Assembly: GCA_964472505.1 (NCBI GenBank)
Contig: CAYYQW010000013.1
Coordinates: 1-64,000 of the forward strand
DNA: 64,000 bases
Reading direction: 5' to 3'
Source: JAYEIA01 sp964472505
Lineage (GTDB): Bacteria; Bacteroidota; Bacteroidia; Bacteroidales; JAADGE01
The position numbers and the translations under genes were made by a program. The notes beneath the pieces were generated by a model, which saw nothing but the letters and a program-made list of their open reading frames with translations, did not search any database and was not told the DNA's origin. Shown piece after piece: positions 7,420-15,846 of this stretch (position 1 is the first letter of the stretch; each line of letters opens with the position of its first letter).

Positions 7420-8487
7420 TTATTTTGGTTTTCGCAGCAACACCATGGTTGCTCCGTAGCCGTACTCGGCATAAGATGCATCCTGAAACAGGCAGGATTT
7501 ATATTTGCGCTGCAATTCTCTGCGCAAACTGTGCTTTAAACTGCCGCCGCCTACTCCGTGTATGAACACTATTTTTCTTGGTTTACCCGCTTTAAGTGCA
7601 TCATCCATTTCTTGCCTAAAACGGTCCATTTGATAATTTAATTTATCGGCATCGGACATTCCGGTCTCATCATCAAGTAATTGGTGGATATGTAAATCTA
7701 CTTCTTTATAAGATTTGGAATTCTCTTCCGCGCTTTTCTGCTTACTTTCTTTTCTTGCCGGTTGTTTTTCGCGTTTTACGGCTTCGGCAAATTTCTTGTC
7801 TTTGAGTTGCTCCAAAGCTTTATTCATTGGATTATCTTCCAAAACAGTAACAATCAAAGCTTTCTCATCAAAAAAATCATTGGGTTTATAAGCTCCTTCT
7901 TTAAACAGTTTTGCCGCTTTAAGCCGAATATCATTTGTAACCGGCTCTCGGAAATTAAACGGCCGTTTGTCGAAAAAATTCGCTTGAAAAAGATAATCCA
8001 TATCATCTTTAATCTCTGTGCGCGCTACTTCCTTCAGGAAAATTTTAATATTTGGCTCGGCTTCACCTTTCAAAATATAAAAATCATCTTTTGATTTACG
8101 GCTTAAGTTGTATTGCAAAAAATAATTACTGTCATTAATCAAAAACATATCAAAACCGTCATCGGTCAGAAATTTTTGATTTTTGGGTACGGCAGCGAGA
8201 TAAATATTTACATCACCACTGTCGGTATAAAAAACTTCGCTGTCTTCAATTTCTTCCGGTTCTTCTTTGGCCGGATGCGTAGTTTCCGTGCTTTCCTGTG
8301 TGCTGCGTGATTTCAAAACAGCATCCGGGCTCCACGCTTTGTCAATAATGACTTCCGATTTTAAAACCGGTATTTCAAATCCGTCTTCATTCAGAACGGA
8401 AACCGTTTCATTATCGATTATTTTTACAATTGTTCCGCCTCCGGTTTCATTCAGAAAAGATACTTTATCGCCTGTTTTTAGTTCCAT
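7420..8487 (-). CDS. DUF2027/Smr-domain protein
   Basis: Cytoplasmic protein with a C-terminal Smr (small MutS-related) domain, a nucleic-acid-binding or nicking module also found in MutS2. Seen: an N-terminal SH3-like stretch (GDKVSFLNETGGGTIVKI), a central beta-rich region typical of DUF2027 proteins of Bacteroidota, a Lys/Glu-rich linker near residues 230-255, then the Smr core with DLHIHQL and IHGVGGGSLKHSLR (about residues 263-325). The domain ends in GYGATMVLLRKPK. At 355 aa it is normal for the family. It is upstream of the M42 peptidase in the same direction. The Smr identification is firm; the cellular role (mRNA or rRNA metabolism or DNA repair) is not known. Confidence 0.88.
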   Translation of the reverse strand: MELKTGDKVSFLNETGGGTIVKIIDNETVSVLNEDGFEIPVLKSEVIIDKAWSPDAVLKSRSTQESTETTHPAKEEPEEIEDSEVFYTDSGDVNIYLAAVPKNQKFLTDDGFDMFLINDSNYFLQYNLSRKSKDDFYILKGEAEPNIKIFLKEVARTEIKDDMDYLFQANFFDKRPFNFREPVTNDIRLKAAKLFKEGAYKPNDFFDEKALIVTVLEDNPMNKALEQLKDKKFAEAVKREKQPARKESKQKSAEENSKSYKEVDLHIHQLLDDETGMSDADKLNYQMDRFRQEMDDALKAGKPRKIVFIHGVGGGSLKHSLRRELQRKYKSCLFQDASYAEYGYGATMVLLRKPK

Positions 8488-8503
8488 TGTTCAATATTTT
8501 TTG

Positions 8504-8511
8504 CAAAGGTA
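8504..8511 (-). promoter_or_regulatory. -7 element of the Smr gene (TACCTTTG)
   Basis: Exact TAnnTTTG on the minus strand, 17 bp upstream of the Smr ATG, implying a very short 5' leader. A near-match for the divergent queA (CAATTTTG) lies about 12 bp away on the plus strand. Confidence 0.55.
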
Positions 8512-8563
8512 AAGAAATAATTCAATTTTGCACGGTGATTTTTTTAATGAAAAGCCTTAAAAA

Positions 8564-9793
8564 TTGAGCCAAGAACAAACATTAGATTTCGATAAGATTC
8601 TTACGGAAGCATATAATTACGAACTGCCTGAAGCACAAATTGCCAAATTTCCGGCAGCCCGGCGAGATGCATCCAAGCTGCTGATATACCAAGAAGGAAA
8701 AATTGAACATACGGTTTTCAAAGGTTTGAGTGATTATTTGAGACCGGACGACTTTATGGTTTTTAATGAAACCAAAGTAATAAAAGCCCGCTTAAATTTC
8801 AGAAAATCAACCGGAGCAAAGATAGAAGTATTCTGCTTGGAACCACACCAACCTTCTGATTATGAACAAGCTTTTCAGTCAGGCAGCGGCTGTGTATGGA
8901 AGTGCGCAGTGGGCAATCTCAAAAAATGGAAATCCGGATTTATTCTTTCGGAAATGCAACACGATGGAAATCCGATTGAAATACGAGCAGAAAAAATAAG
9001 CCGAAACGAAAATACTGTTTTGGTAAAATTTCATTGGGATAAGCCCGAAATACAATTCGGTGACATTTTGGAACAAGCCGGCAAAACCCCTATCCCGCCC
9101 TATCTTAACAGAGAAAGTAATTCGCAGGACAGCCAAACATATCAAACCGTGTATTCGCGAATCAAAGGTTCGGTAGCTGCACCAACGGCCGGCCTGCATT
9201 TTACCCCGGAAGTTCTGAACAAGCTTAAACAGAAAGGTATAGAATCGGCTTTTGTAAATTTGCATGTAGGCGCAGGAACTTTTAAGCCCGTAACATCCGA
9301 AACCGCCAAAGGGCACAGCATGCACTCCGAGCTGTTTTCCGTTGATCTTCAAAACTTAAAACAGATTGCCGAAAAGGTCGGGAAAATAACTGCCGTAGGT
9401 ACCACTTCGGTCAGAACTTTGGAAAGTTTGTATTGGTTTGGTGTAAAAGTTTTGCAAAACGATAAGCATTTGAATTTTCTTTCGCAAACCGAGATTAACG
9501 ATTTACCGCAAAATATTTCCGCATCGGTTGCTTTTGAGGCATTAATTGAATATACCGAAAACTCCGGAGCCGATGCATTTAAAGCTTCCACACAAATATT
9601 TATTGTTCCCGGCTATGAGTTCCGAACTATAAATAAAATGATTACCAATTTTCACCTTCCCAAAAGTACTTTGCTGATGCTCATAGGAGCTTTTACCGGC
9701 GATGATTGGAAAGAAATATATAGCTATGCTTTGCAAAATAACTTCAGGTTTCTGAGTTACGGCGACAGCTCTTTATTGATACCAAAAGCTTAA
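8564..9793 (+). CDS. queA: S-adenosylmethionine:tRNA ribosyltransferase-isomerase
   Basis: Transfers and isomerises the ribosyl moiety of SAM onto 7-aminomethyl-deazaguanine in tRNA, making epoxyqueuosine at the wobble position. Seen: FPAARRDASKLL, then DFMVFNETKVIKARL near residue 65, PPYLNRE, VAAPTAGLHFT near residue 205, LHVGAGTFKPV, and the C-terminal NFHLPKSTLLMLIGAF. These are the hallmarks of QueA. The length of 409 aa is somewhat above the usual 340-360, with extra sequence at the N-terminus and before the VAAPTAGLHF motif. The start appears to be TTG at 8564; the nearby ATG at 8547 is out of frame and stops at once. mazG follows after 6 bp, suggesting one operon. Confidence 0.95.
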   Translation: MSQEQTLDFDKILTEAYNYELPEAQIAKFPAARRDASKLLIYQEGKIEHTVFKGLSDYLRPDDFMVFNETKVIKARLNFRKSTGAKIEVFCLEPHQPSDYEQAFQSGSGCVWKCAVGNLKKWKSGFILSEMQHDGNPIEIRAEKISRNENTVLVKFHWDKPEIQFGDILEQAGKTPIPPYLNRESNSQDSQTYQTVYSRIKGSVAAPTAGLHFTPEVLNKLKQKGIESAFVNLHVGAGTFKPVTSETAKGHSMHSELFSVDLQNLKQIAEKVGKITAVGTTSVRTLESLYWFGVKVLQNDKHLNFLSQTEINDLPQNISASVAFEALIEYTENSGADAFKASTQIFIVPGYEFRTINKMITNFHLPKSTLLMLIGAFTGDDWKEIYSYALQNNFRFLSYGDSSLLIPKA

Positions 9794-9799
9794 TACATA

Positions 9800-10579
9800 A
9801 TGAACAGCAAGCAAGATAAATTACAGGCATTCGAACGCATTCTGACTATAATGGATGAGCTGCGCGAACAATGCCCCTGGGACAAGAAACAGACTAACGA
9901 AAGCCTTCGCCTGCTTACCATAGAGGAAACTTACGAACTGGCCGAAGCCGTTATGGATGATGATTCGGAAGAAATTAAAAAAGAGCTGGGCGACTTATTT
10001 TTACATATCATTTTTTATGCAAAAATCGGTTCCGAAAAACAACAGTTTGACATTGCCGATGTAATCAACAGTTTGGCAGAAAAATTGATTCGTCGGCATC
10101 CGCACGTTTACGGAGAAAATATAAATCAAAGCGAAGACGATATCAAAACCGGTTGGGAAGAAATAAAACTTAAAGAAAAAGGCGGCAATAAAACCATACT
10201 GGGCGGCATTCCGGCCGGATTGCCTTCTTTGGTAAAAGCGGTTCGGATTCAGGAAAAAGCACGCAATGCCGGCTTTGATTGGGATGAGCGCCGGCAAGTT
10301 TGGGATAAGGTAAAAGAGGAAATTGCCGAATTTGAAGAAGCCTCGGAAAAGCACGATGAAAAAGAAAAGGAAGCTGAATTTGGCGATATCTTTTTCTCGC
10401 TGATAAATGCGGCTCGCCTCTATGGCGTTAATCCCGAAAATGCTCTTGAACGAACCAACCGAAAGTTTATAAAACGTTTCAACTACCTTGAACAGCAAGC
10501 AAAAGAAAAAGGCCGCTCACTTAAAGAAATGAGCCTGGCCGAAATGGAGCTTTTATGGAATGATGCTAAAGAATTTTAA
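9800..10579 (+). CDS. mazG: Nucleoside triphosphate pyrophosphohydrolase
   Basis: Hydrolyses (d)NTPs to the monophosphate and pyrophosphate, housecleaning the nucleotide pool. Seen: two MazG helical domains. The first starts CPWDKKQTNESL with EETYELAEAV and KKELGDLFLHIIFYAK, giving the ExxE...ExxD metal motif. The second has EEIAEFEEAS and EAEFGDIFFSLINAARL. The 259-aa length and two-domain layout match the E. coli-type enzyme. It starts 6 bp after queA and ends 14 bp before the convergent patatin gene. Confidence 0.95.
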   Translation: MNSKQDKLQAFERILTIMDELREQCPWDKKQTNESLRLLTIEETYELAEAVMDDDSEEIKKELGDLFLHIIFYAKIGSEKQQFDIADVINSLAEKLIRRHPHVYGENINQSEDDIKTGWEEIKLKEKGGNKTILGGIPAGLPSLVKAVRIQEKARNAGFDWDERRQVWDKVKEEIAEFEEASEKHDEKEKEAEFGDIFFSLINAARLYGVNPENALERTNRKFIKRFNYLEQQAKEKGRSLKEMSLAEMELLWNDAKEF

Positions 10580-10593
10580 ATTTTCAAAGCTAA

Positions 10594-11364
10594 TTAATAG
10601 CCTTGTTTTTCAAGCTCTTGCTTGGTAGCTTCATAGCCAATCTTAAAAACTTTTTTTGCTTTTGAATTATCCAGAATATCGTAATTGGAAAGTCTTTCGG
10701 TACGAACCACAATGTCACAGTTTTTTACACTCTCAATTACGGTAGAAAGTACACTCAGTTGAAATACTCGCTTGGCAACTGAAACTGCATTTTTGATTGT
10801 ATCCTCCGGGCGTGCAGTTGAAACGAGTACACCGATTATCAAATCACATTCATCTTGCAGGGGAACTACCGGCAAATTATTCATCACACCGCCGTCCACA
10901 TACAAATCGCCGTCAATCTCTTTGGGACTAAATAAAATCGGAATACTGGACGAAGCAATTACACGCGGAACCGCTTCACCTTTATCAAAATAGTGCATTT
11001 CTGCTTTATTCAAATTGGTAGCGCCCGCATAAAACTTAATCGGGAAATCCTCAATTTTTTTTTCTTTCAGATGCTCTTTCAGCAAACTTTCCATTCCGCC
11101 CAATGATAATAAACCTTTGTGAGGTAAAGCAAATTTGGCTTGGTTGGATAGTTTTGCATCCATAAAGATATCTAAAATAGTTTCCGGTTTTAATCCCGAA
11201 GCATATAATGCGCCCGCAATGGCTCCGGCACTTACTCCGGCAACTGTGTCGGGTTTCAGGCCGGCTTCTTCAAGTGCTTTAAGTGCTCCAAGATGCGCTA
11301 TACCTCTTGTTCCGCCTCCGCTTAATGCGACTCCGATTTTCTTTGTTTTGTTGTCTTTTGACAT
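10594..11364 (-). CDS. Patatin-like phospholipase, cytoplasmic RssA type
   Basis: Predicted serine acyl hydrolase of the patatin family. Seen: the oxyanion loop SGGGTRG near residue 15, the nucleophile elbow GVSAG with Ser45, and the catalytic Asp in DGGVMNNLP. This Ser-Asp dyad is standard. At about 256 aa it contains little beyond the patatin domain. No signal peptide is visible, so it likely acts in the cytoplasm or at the inner membrane. I prefer the ATG at 11364 over 11379, because the sequence TACTTTTA just upstream looks like a -7 box and would overlap the earlier ATG. Its lipid substrate is unknown. A second patatin with an Omp85 barrel is encoded at 37719. Confidence 0.87.
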   Translation of the reverse strand: MSKDNKTKKIGVALSGGGTRGIAHLGALKALEEAGLKPDTVAGVSAGAIAGALYASGLKPETILDIFMDAKLSNQAKFALPHKGLLSLGGMESLLKEHLKEKKIEDFPIKFYAGATNLNKAEMHYFDKGEAVPRVIASSSIPILFSPKEIDGDLYVDGGVMNNLPVVPLQDECDLIIGVLVSTARPEDTIKNAVSVAKRVFQLSVLSTVIESVKNCDIVVRTERLSNYDILDNSKAKKVFKIGYEATKQELEKQGY

Positions 11365-11420
11365 TTTTTTTTTAATCATAAAAGTATATTGTTTTTTTGA
11401 ATGAGCAAAACAATATCAAT

Positions 11421-11448
11421 AAAAAACCGGCAGCTAAAGCCGCCGGTT
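11421..11448 (-). terminator. Terminator of the DUF2807 lipoprotein gene
   Basis: On the minus strand, a 10-bp stem AACCGGCGGC/GCTGCCGGTT with a TTTA loop runs into six T. It lies about 40 bp beyond the stop of the DUF2807 gene. Confidence 0.85.
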
Positions 11449-11489
11449 ACTATCTGATAAAATCTGCTAAAGTATTATGAGAAGACTTA

Positions 11490-12215
11490 TTAATCGACTG
11501 ATTTTATCCTGCCGATTCCGTTTCTGTCAAAATCGGTAGTTGAAGGCGTTCCTTTATAGCTTACCGAGCCTGCTCCGTTTATTTCAGTTCTTAGAGTTTT
11601 TGAAGCATAGACTTCGCAATTGCCGGCACCGTTAATTTCTATACGGGTAGTTTCGGCAATAAACTCATAATTAGTTACATTTCCGCTGCCGTTGATTTCA
11701 ATATAGTGCTTAACCGATTTTCCGGTCAACGATACATTTCCGCTGCCGTTGATATATACATTGGTTTCTTGGTTATCTAAGTCCAATTCAAGCGTTCCGC
11801 TTCCGTCGATGTGGAAATCTGTTTGAGCGGATGCAAAAGTGCCTTTGCCCACAACCTTATTGCTTCCGCTGATTGTAAGCGATTCTAATACAGGCAGAGA
11901 AATATGCATGCTTACATCTTTAATGTTTTGAAACATAGAAGGTTCAACTGAAATTGTAAGGACCCCGTTTATGATTTCTGTCTCAATTTTATCCAATATT
12001 TTTTCCGGAGCATCAATTTCTACAGCGAACTCATCGGATTGTTTTAAGAATACTTTACCGGGAACCCGTAATTCTATTTTACTAAACTCGCCGGTTTCGT
12101 AGGTTGCATGCTCTGTTTCACCTTGTCCGCAAGCGGAATCGCTACACGAGATTGAGCCCGCATAGAATAAAGCAAAAATAATAACCGTACTGATTGAAGA
12201 AAAAATGTGTGTCAT
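11490..12215 (-). CDS. Head-GIN domain (DUF2807) lipoprotein
   Basis: Cell-envelope protein of the DUF2807 family, abundant in Bacteroidota and built as a right-handed beta-helix-like stack. Its function is not established. Seen: a signal peptide with a lipobox-like end (GSISC, about residue 20), then repeating short strands with the recurring INGSGN / INGAGN pattern at about residues 145-220. I chose the ATG at 12215: upstream codons in frame are cysteine- and phenylalanine-rich and run into a terminator, while the residues from 12215 form a clean signal sequence. It is bounded by its own terminator at 11421-11448 and by the hairpin at 12295-12318, so it appears monocistronic. Confidence 0.83.
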   Translation of the reverse strand: MTHIFSSISTVIIFALFYAGSISCSDSACGQGETEHATYETGEFSKIELRVPGKVFLKQSDEFAVEIDAPEKILDKIETEIINGVLTISVEPSMFQNIKDVSMHISLPVLESLTISGSNKVVGKGTFASAQTDFHIDGSGTLELDLDNQETNVYINGSGNVSLTGKSVKHYIEINGSGNVTNYEFIAETTRIEINGAGNCEVYASKTLRTEINGAGSVSYKGTPSTTDFDRNGIGRIKSVD

Positions 12216-12294
12216 AATATTATAATTTGGTTGTTTATAAACTATCTGTAAAACGAACCGACACCGTAAAAAGTTACAAAAAAGTTTTGTACAG

Positions 12295-12318
12295 AAAAAA
12301 CCCCCGCTCTCGCAGGGG
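12295..12318 (-). terminator. Terminator behind the T9SS relic
   Basis: On the minus strand, CCCC(T)GC/GCGGGG with a GAGA loop and one bulged T is followed by six T. It lies about 125 bp after the stop of the T9SS-domain relic and 80 bp before the DUF2807 start. It most simply ended the transcript of the now truncated gene. Confidence 0.7.
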
Positions 12319-12442
12319 CAAAAAACCAAATTATTAACCAAAAAAAACTAAACTAAAAAACCATCTCTTTTATTTAAGATATTAATATCCAAAATTACAA
12401 TATAAAAAATTAAAAAGCAAGTTTTCTTTAAAAAAAGACAAA

Positions 12443-12757
12443 TTAATCTGTTTTAACCATAATTTTTGAAGAAATTTTTCTGCCGTCCAATATCAAGGTG
12501 TAAAAGAAAGTTCCGGATGAAACCAAAGATTTGTTTACCGTAAAAGAGCCGTTTCCTCTCTCATTAACAGGTGTTTCCGAAAGTTTAACTCCATGAATAT
12601 CAAAGATTGCCAAACGTGCATCCTGAACCTTTTCGGGAATGAAAAACGGAATTTTTGTTTCGGATATAAACGGATTGGGTGTATTTTGAAAAAAACGAGC
12701 ACCGGCATATTCTATATTGTTTACATTTGTTTGGCCTTCGAGTGCAGCTGTGTTGAA
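12443..12757 (-). pseudogene. Truncated T9SS cargo gene: C-terminal sorting domain only
   Basis: Reading the minus strand, an open frame of about 105 codons ends in TAA at 12443. It encodes a type IX secretion C-terminal sorting domain. The segment FFQNTPNPFISETKIPF is the classic start, followed by a variable region (ARLAIFDIHGVKL) and the closing SGTFFYTLILDGRKI...KIMVKTD. No start codon or upstream cargo domain exists: the frame is closed by a stop inside the tRNA terminator region at about 12778. It is therefore the 3' remnant of a larger secreted protein gene, with the rest lost or replaced by the tRNA-Arg locus. It retains a terminator at 12295-12318. It also shows that the genome has had T9SS cargo. 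Confidence 0.75.
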
Positions 12758-12765
12758 TTGAAAAT

Positions 12766-12793
12766 AAAAAAGACTTTACATCTGCGTAAAGCC
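12766..12793 (-). terminator. Terminator of tRNA-Arg
   Basis: On the minus strand, GGCTTTAC/GTAAAGTC pair over a 6-nt loop and run into six T, 14 bp past the tRNA 3' end. It sits between the tRNA and the T9SS relic. Confidence 0.8.
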
Positions 12794-12806
12794 TTGATAC
12801 TCTTTG

Positions 12807-12880
12807 TGAACCCGGAGGAATTCGAATCCCCAACCTCCTGATCCGTAGTCAGGTGCACTATCCAGTTATGCTACGGGTCC
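12807..12880 (-). tRNA. tRNA-Arg (anticodon ACG)
   Basis: Folded by eye on the minus strand. The acceptor GGACCCG/CGGGTTC, D-arm GCAT/GTGC, anticodon stem CCTGA/TCAGG with loop CTACGGA, and T-arm GGGGA/TCCTC with loop TTCGAAT are all complete. The anticodon ACG reads CGN arginine codons after A34 deamination to inosine. The length is 74 nt and the 3' CCA is not encoded. A terminator follows. Confidence 0.97.
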
Positions 12881-12991
12881 CTTTTTTTGAGATTGCAAAA
12901 TTAAAACTTAAAAATTCATAAACAAAGAAATATTACATTTTTTTTATTTGTGATTTTTTGTCATTTTTCGAATCATTAAAAAAAACTTTAG

Positions 12992-12999
12992 TAAATTTG
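12992..12999 (+). promoter_or_regulatory. -7 element of the AsmA-like gene (TAAATTTG)
   Basis: Exact TAnnTTTG match 25 bp upstream of the ATG at 13025, giving a short leader of about 20 nt. Confidence 0.55.
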
Positions 13000-13024
13000 A
13001 TGTAAATAAAAATATACTGAAACC

Positions 13025-15832
13025 ATGAAAAAAACACTTAAAATAATCGGTATTATATTAGTAGTTATAATTGCTTTTCTAATAGCATTTCCTTTTCTTT
13101 TTAAGGGGAAAATTATAAAAACCATTAACAAGGAAGCCAATAATAATTTGAATGCCGTGTTGCATTTTGATGATGCGCATCTGTCACTTTTGCGTGATTT
13201 TCCGAATTTCAATTTGCGAATATATAATTTGAGCCTTGCCGGAAAAGATACTTTTGCACAAGATACTTTGGTGAAATTTGCAAGTTTTGAAGCTGAACTG
13301 AATATAAAAAGCGTAATTTCAGGTGATCAGATAGAAATTAATAAATTAATACTGGATAAGGCAAACATTCATGCCCGAATATTGAAAGACGGAACCGCCA
13401 ATTGGGACATTATGCTTCCGGATACGGCCAAAGAGGAAGAAGAAAGTATTGAGCCCGACACAACGAGCAGTTCTCCAATGGTTTTGAAACTTAAAAAGTT
13501 GGTTTTAAAGGACAGCAGAATTATTTATGATGATAAAGAAACGGACGTTTTTGCCGATACGGAAGGCCTAAATTTTGAATTATCCGGTGATCTGACTGAA
13601 GATTTAAGTAATTTGGATATTCGCACAAGCATAAAGCAACTTACCGTAGAATCAGAAGGAATTGCTTATCTGTATAAAATAAATACTGAGTATGAAGGCA
13701 TTATAAATGCCGACCTGAAAAACTCCGTTTATACCTTTAAAGAAAATTTTTTAAGCCTGAATAAAGTGCGCATGGAATTCAACGGAGAAGTAGCCATGCC
13801 GGACAGCAATATAGTAATTGATATTATTTTCAACACGCCGGATACTAATTTCAAAAATGCCCTCTCGCTTATACCTCAAATCTACCAAAAAGATTTCGAG
13901 GGCGTTCAGGCGAATGGTATCTTTAGTTTAACGGGCTTTGTGAAAGGAACATACAACAGTGTGAATATGCCCGGCTATGGTGTGGATTTATTGGTGGAAT
14001 CGGCCAATTTCGGCTATCCCGACTTGCCCGAGTCCGTGGAAAATATTAATGTCGTTATGAACGTGAAAGCCCTTGAAGGTTCCGGGGATGATATAACTGT
14101 TGATATTCAAAAAGCGCATTTAGAATCAGCCGGAAATCCTTTTGACGCATCAATCTATGCCGCCATGACTGCGAAAGATACGCATGCCCGCGGTTCAATT
14201 AAAGGCACCATCGATTTTAATTCCGTAAAAGACCTGATTCCTTTAGAAGATACAAAAATAGCCGGCATACTAAAAACCGACCTGAATTTCGACGGTATGC
14301 TTTCGGATATTGAAAACGAAAACTATGAAAATTTTAAAGCTCAAGGTTATTTTAATCTTACCGGTTTTGAAATGGAAGGCCCGGATTATCCGCAAATACT
14401 GATATCGGAAGCCGATATGAATCTCTCTCCTCAATATATAGCCGTGAATACCTTCAAAGCTCAGTCGGGCAAGAGCGACTTTAATCTCAGCGGTCGAGTG
14501 GATAATATTTTGAATTATGTTTTCTCAGACGATTTACTCTCCGGAAGTTTTACATTCAAATCCTCACTTATTGATGCCGATGAATTGGCCGGCCTTGATG
14601 AAACGTCCGAACAAAGTGATGCAAGCGAAACGGATGAGCCTGAAACCGCTGAAACAGCATCGGGCGAGGAAATTATACGTGTTCCGCAAAATATAGATTT
14701 TGTTTTGAATTCCGAAATTAGCAAAGTATTGTACGACGGAATGGAAATTAATGATCTGAAAGGAAAAATTGTGATAAAAAACGGAACACTCGCTATGGAA
14801 AATATCCAAATGCAAACCCTTGGCGGACGAATAGGGATGGACGGCTCATATGATTCAAAACCCGAAAAACCTTTTGCGGATTTCCGGATGAAGTTGTCAG
14901 GCATTGATATTCAGGCTTTATTTAAGCAATTCGTTACCGTTCAAAAAATAGCGCCTATTGCCGAATACAGCACCGGCAATATTTCAGCCGACATACAATT
15001 TAACAGCTCGCTCGATAATGAAATGATGCCGAACTACCCCACCCTAAACAGTACGGGAAATCTGCGCTCATCTGAAATTGGAATACAAAATAACAGCCTG
15101 TTTACTGCTTTAGGAGATAAAACTAAGATTGAAGCCTTTAAAAACCCGACCCTCAAAGATGTAAGTTTGAACTATGAAATAAAGAACGGAAATTTGGAGC
15201 TGAAACCTACTGATTTTAAGGTGAAAGATTCCAAAATGCAAATTGCCGGTACACATAATTTGGATAAAAGCATTGATTTTGATTTGAATATTGAAGTACC
15301 TTCAAAATATGCCGATAAATTGTTTGCCAAGCTGCCGGCTCAAAAGCTACCCGCTACCATTGAAACTGAAGTGAGCATAGGCGGTACTTCCGACAATCCG
15401 AAAATTACGGGCGTTAATAATAATCTGGCCGACGGACTGAAAGATACGGCAGAGGAAAAGATTAAAGAAGTAAAAGAAGACTTGAAAGCAGAAGCACAAA
15501 AAATAATAGATGATGCTCAAAAGCAAGCTGACCAATTAATAGCAACTGCCAAAAAGCAAGGCGACAATTTACGTGCTGAAGCAAAAAAAGGCGGAGAAAA
15601 ATTGATTTCCGAAGCCGAAAAGCAAGGTGAAAAATTAATTGATCAAGCTAAAAACCCCATTCAAAAATTAGCCGCTGAAAAATCGGCTGAAAAACTGGTT
15701 AATACAGCTAAAGATCAGGCAAAAAAATTAGAGCAGGAAGCCGATAAAAAGGCAATAGTTTTAGAAGAAAAAGCCCAAAAAGAAGCAGATAAAATAACGG
15801 AAACTGCCCGTAATAAGGCAGAAAACTTATAA
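13025..15832 (+). CDS. AsmA-family envelope protein with LEA-like C-terminal tail
   Basis: Large inner-membrane-anchored periplasmic protein of the AsmA superfamily, whose members are proposed to form bridge-like grooves for lipid transport between the membranes. Seen: one N-terminal membrane segment (about residues 5-26) followed by the AsmA-type opening (INKEANNNLNAVLHFDDAHLSLLRDFPNF). A long beta-rich body follows, with an acidic low-complexity insert at about residues 520-545. Unusual is the last 125 residues (about 806-935), a charged Ala/Lys/Glu-rich amphipathic helix with recurrent EAxKQGEKL-like units resembling group 3 LEA proteins. Homologues usually end at the AsmA_2 domain. The gene is convergent with the MFS transporter, 14 bp between stops, and has its own -7 box. 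Confidence 0.85.
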   Translation: MKKTLKIIGIILVVIIAFLIAFPFLFKGKIIKTINKEANNNLNAVLHFDDAHLSLLRDFPNFNLRIYNLSLAGKDTFAQDTLVKFASFEAELNIKSVISGDQIEINKLILDKANIHARILKDGTANWDIMLPDTAKEEEESIEPDTTSSSPMVLKLKKLVLKDSRIIYDDKETDVFADTEGLNFELSGDLTEDLSNLDIRTSIKQLTVESEGIAYLYKINTEYEGIINADLKNSVYTFKENFLSLNKVRMEFNGEVAMPDSNIVIDIIFNTPDTNFKNALSLIPQIYQKDFEGVQANGIFSLTGFVKGTYNSVNMPGYGVDLLVESANFGYPDLPESVENINVVMNVKALEGSGDDITVDIQKAHLESAGNPFDASIYAAMTAKDTHARGSIKGTIDFNSVKDLIPLEDTKIAGILKTDLNFDGMLSDIENENYENFKAQGYFNLTGFEMEGPDYPQILISEADMNLSPQYIAVNTFKAQSGKSDFNLSGRVDNILNYVFSDDLLSGSFTFKSSLIDADELAGLDETSEQSDASETDEPETAETASGEEIIRVPQNIDFVLNSEISKVLYDGMEINDLKGKIVIKNGTLAMENIQMQTLGGRIGMDGSYDSKPEKPFADFRMKLSGIDIQALFKQFVTVQKIAPIAEYSTGNISADIQFNSSLDNEMMPNYPTLNSTGNLRSSEIGIQNNSLFTALGDKTKIEAFKNPTLKDVSLNYEIKNGNLELKPTDFKVKDSKMQIAGTHNLDKSIDFDLNIEVPSKYADKLFAKLPAQKLPATIETEVSIGGTSDNPKITGVNNNLADGLKDTAEEKIKEVKEDLKAEAQKIIDDAQKQADQLIATAKKQGDNLRAEAKKGGEKLISEAEKQGEKLIDQAKNPIQKLAAEKSAEKLVNTAKDQAKKLEQEADKKAIVLEEKAQKEADKITETARNKAENL

Positions 15833-15846
15833 AAATAGGAAACGCA

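Noticed and set aside
12593..12841. Plus- and minus-strand frames over the T9SS relic and tRNA-Arg
   Set aside because: Both frames overlap the tRNA and the relic in another phase. The correct reading is the tRNA and the T9SS remnant on the minus strand.
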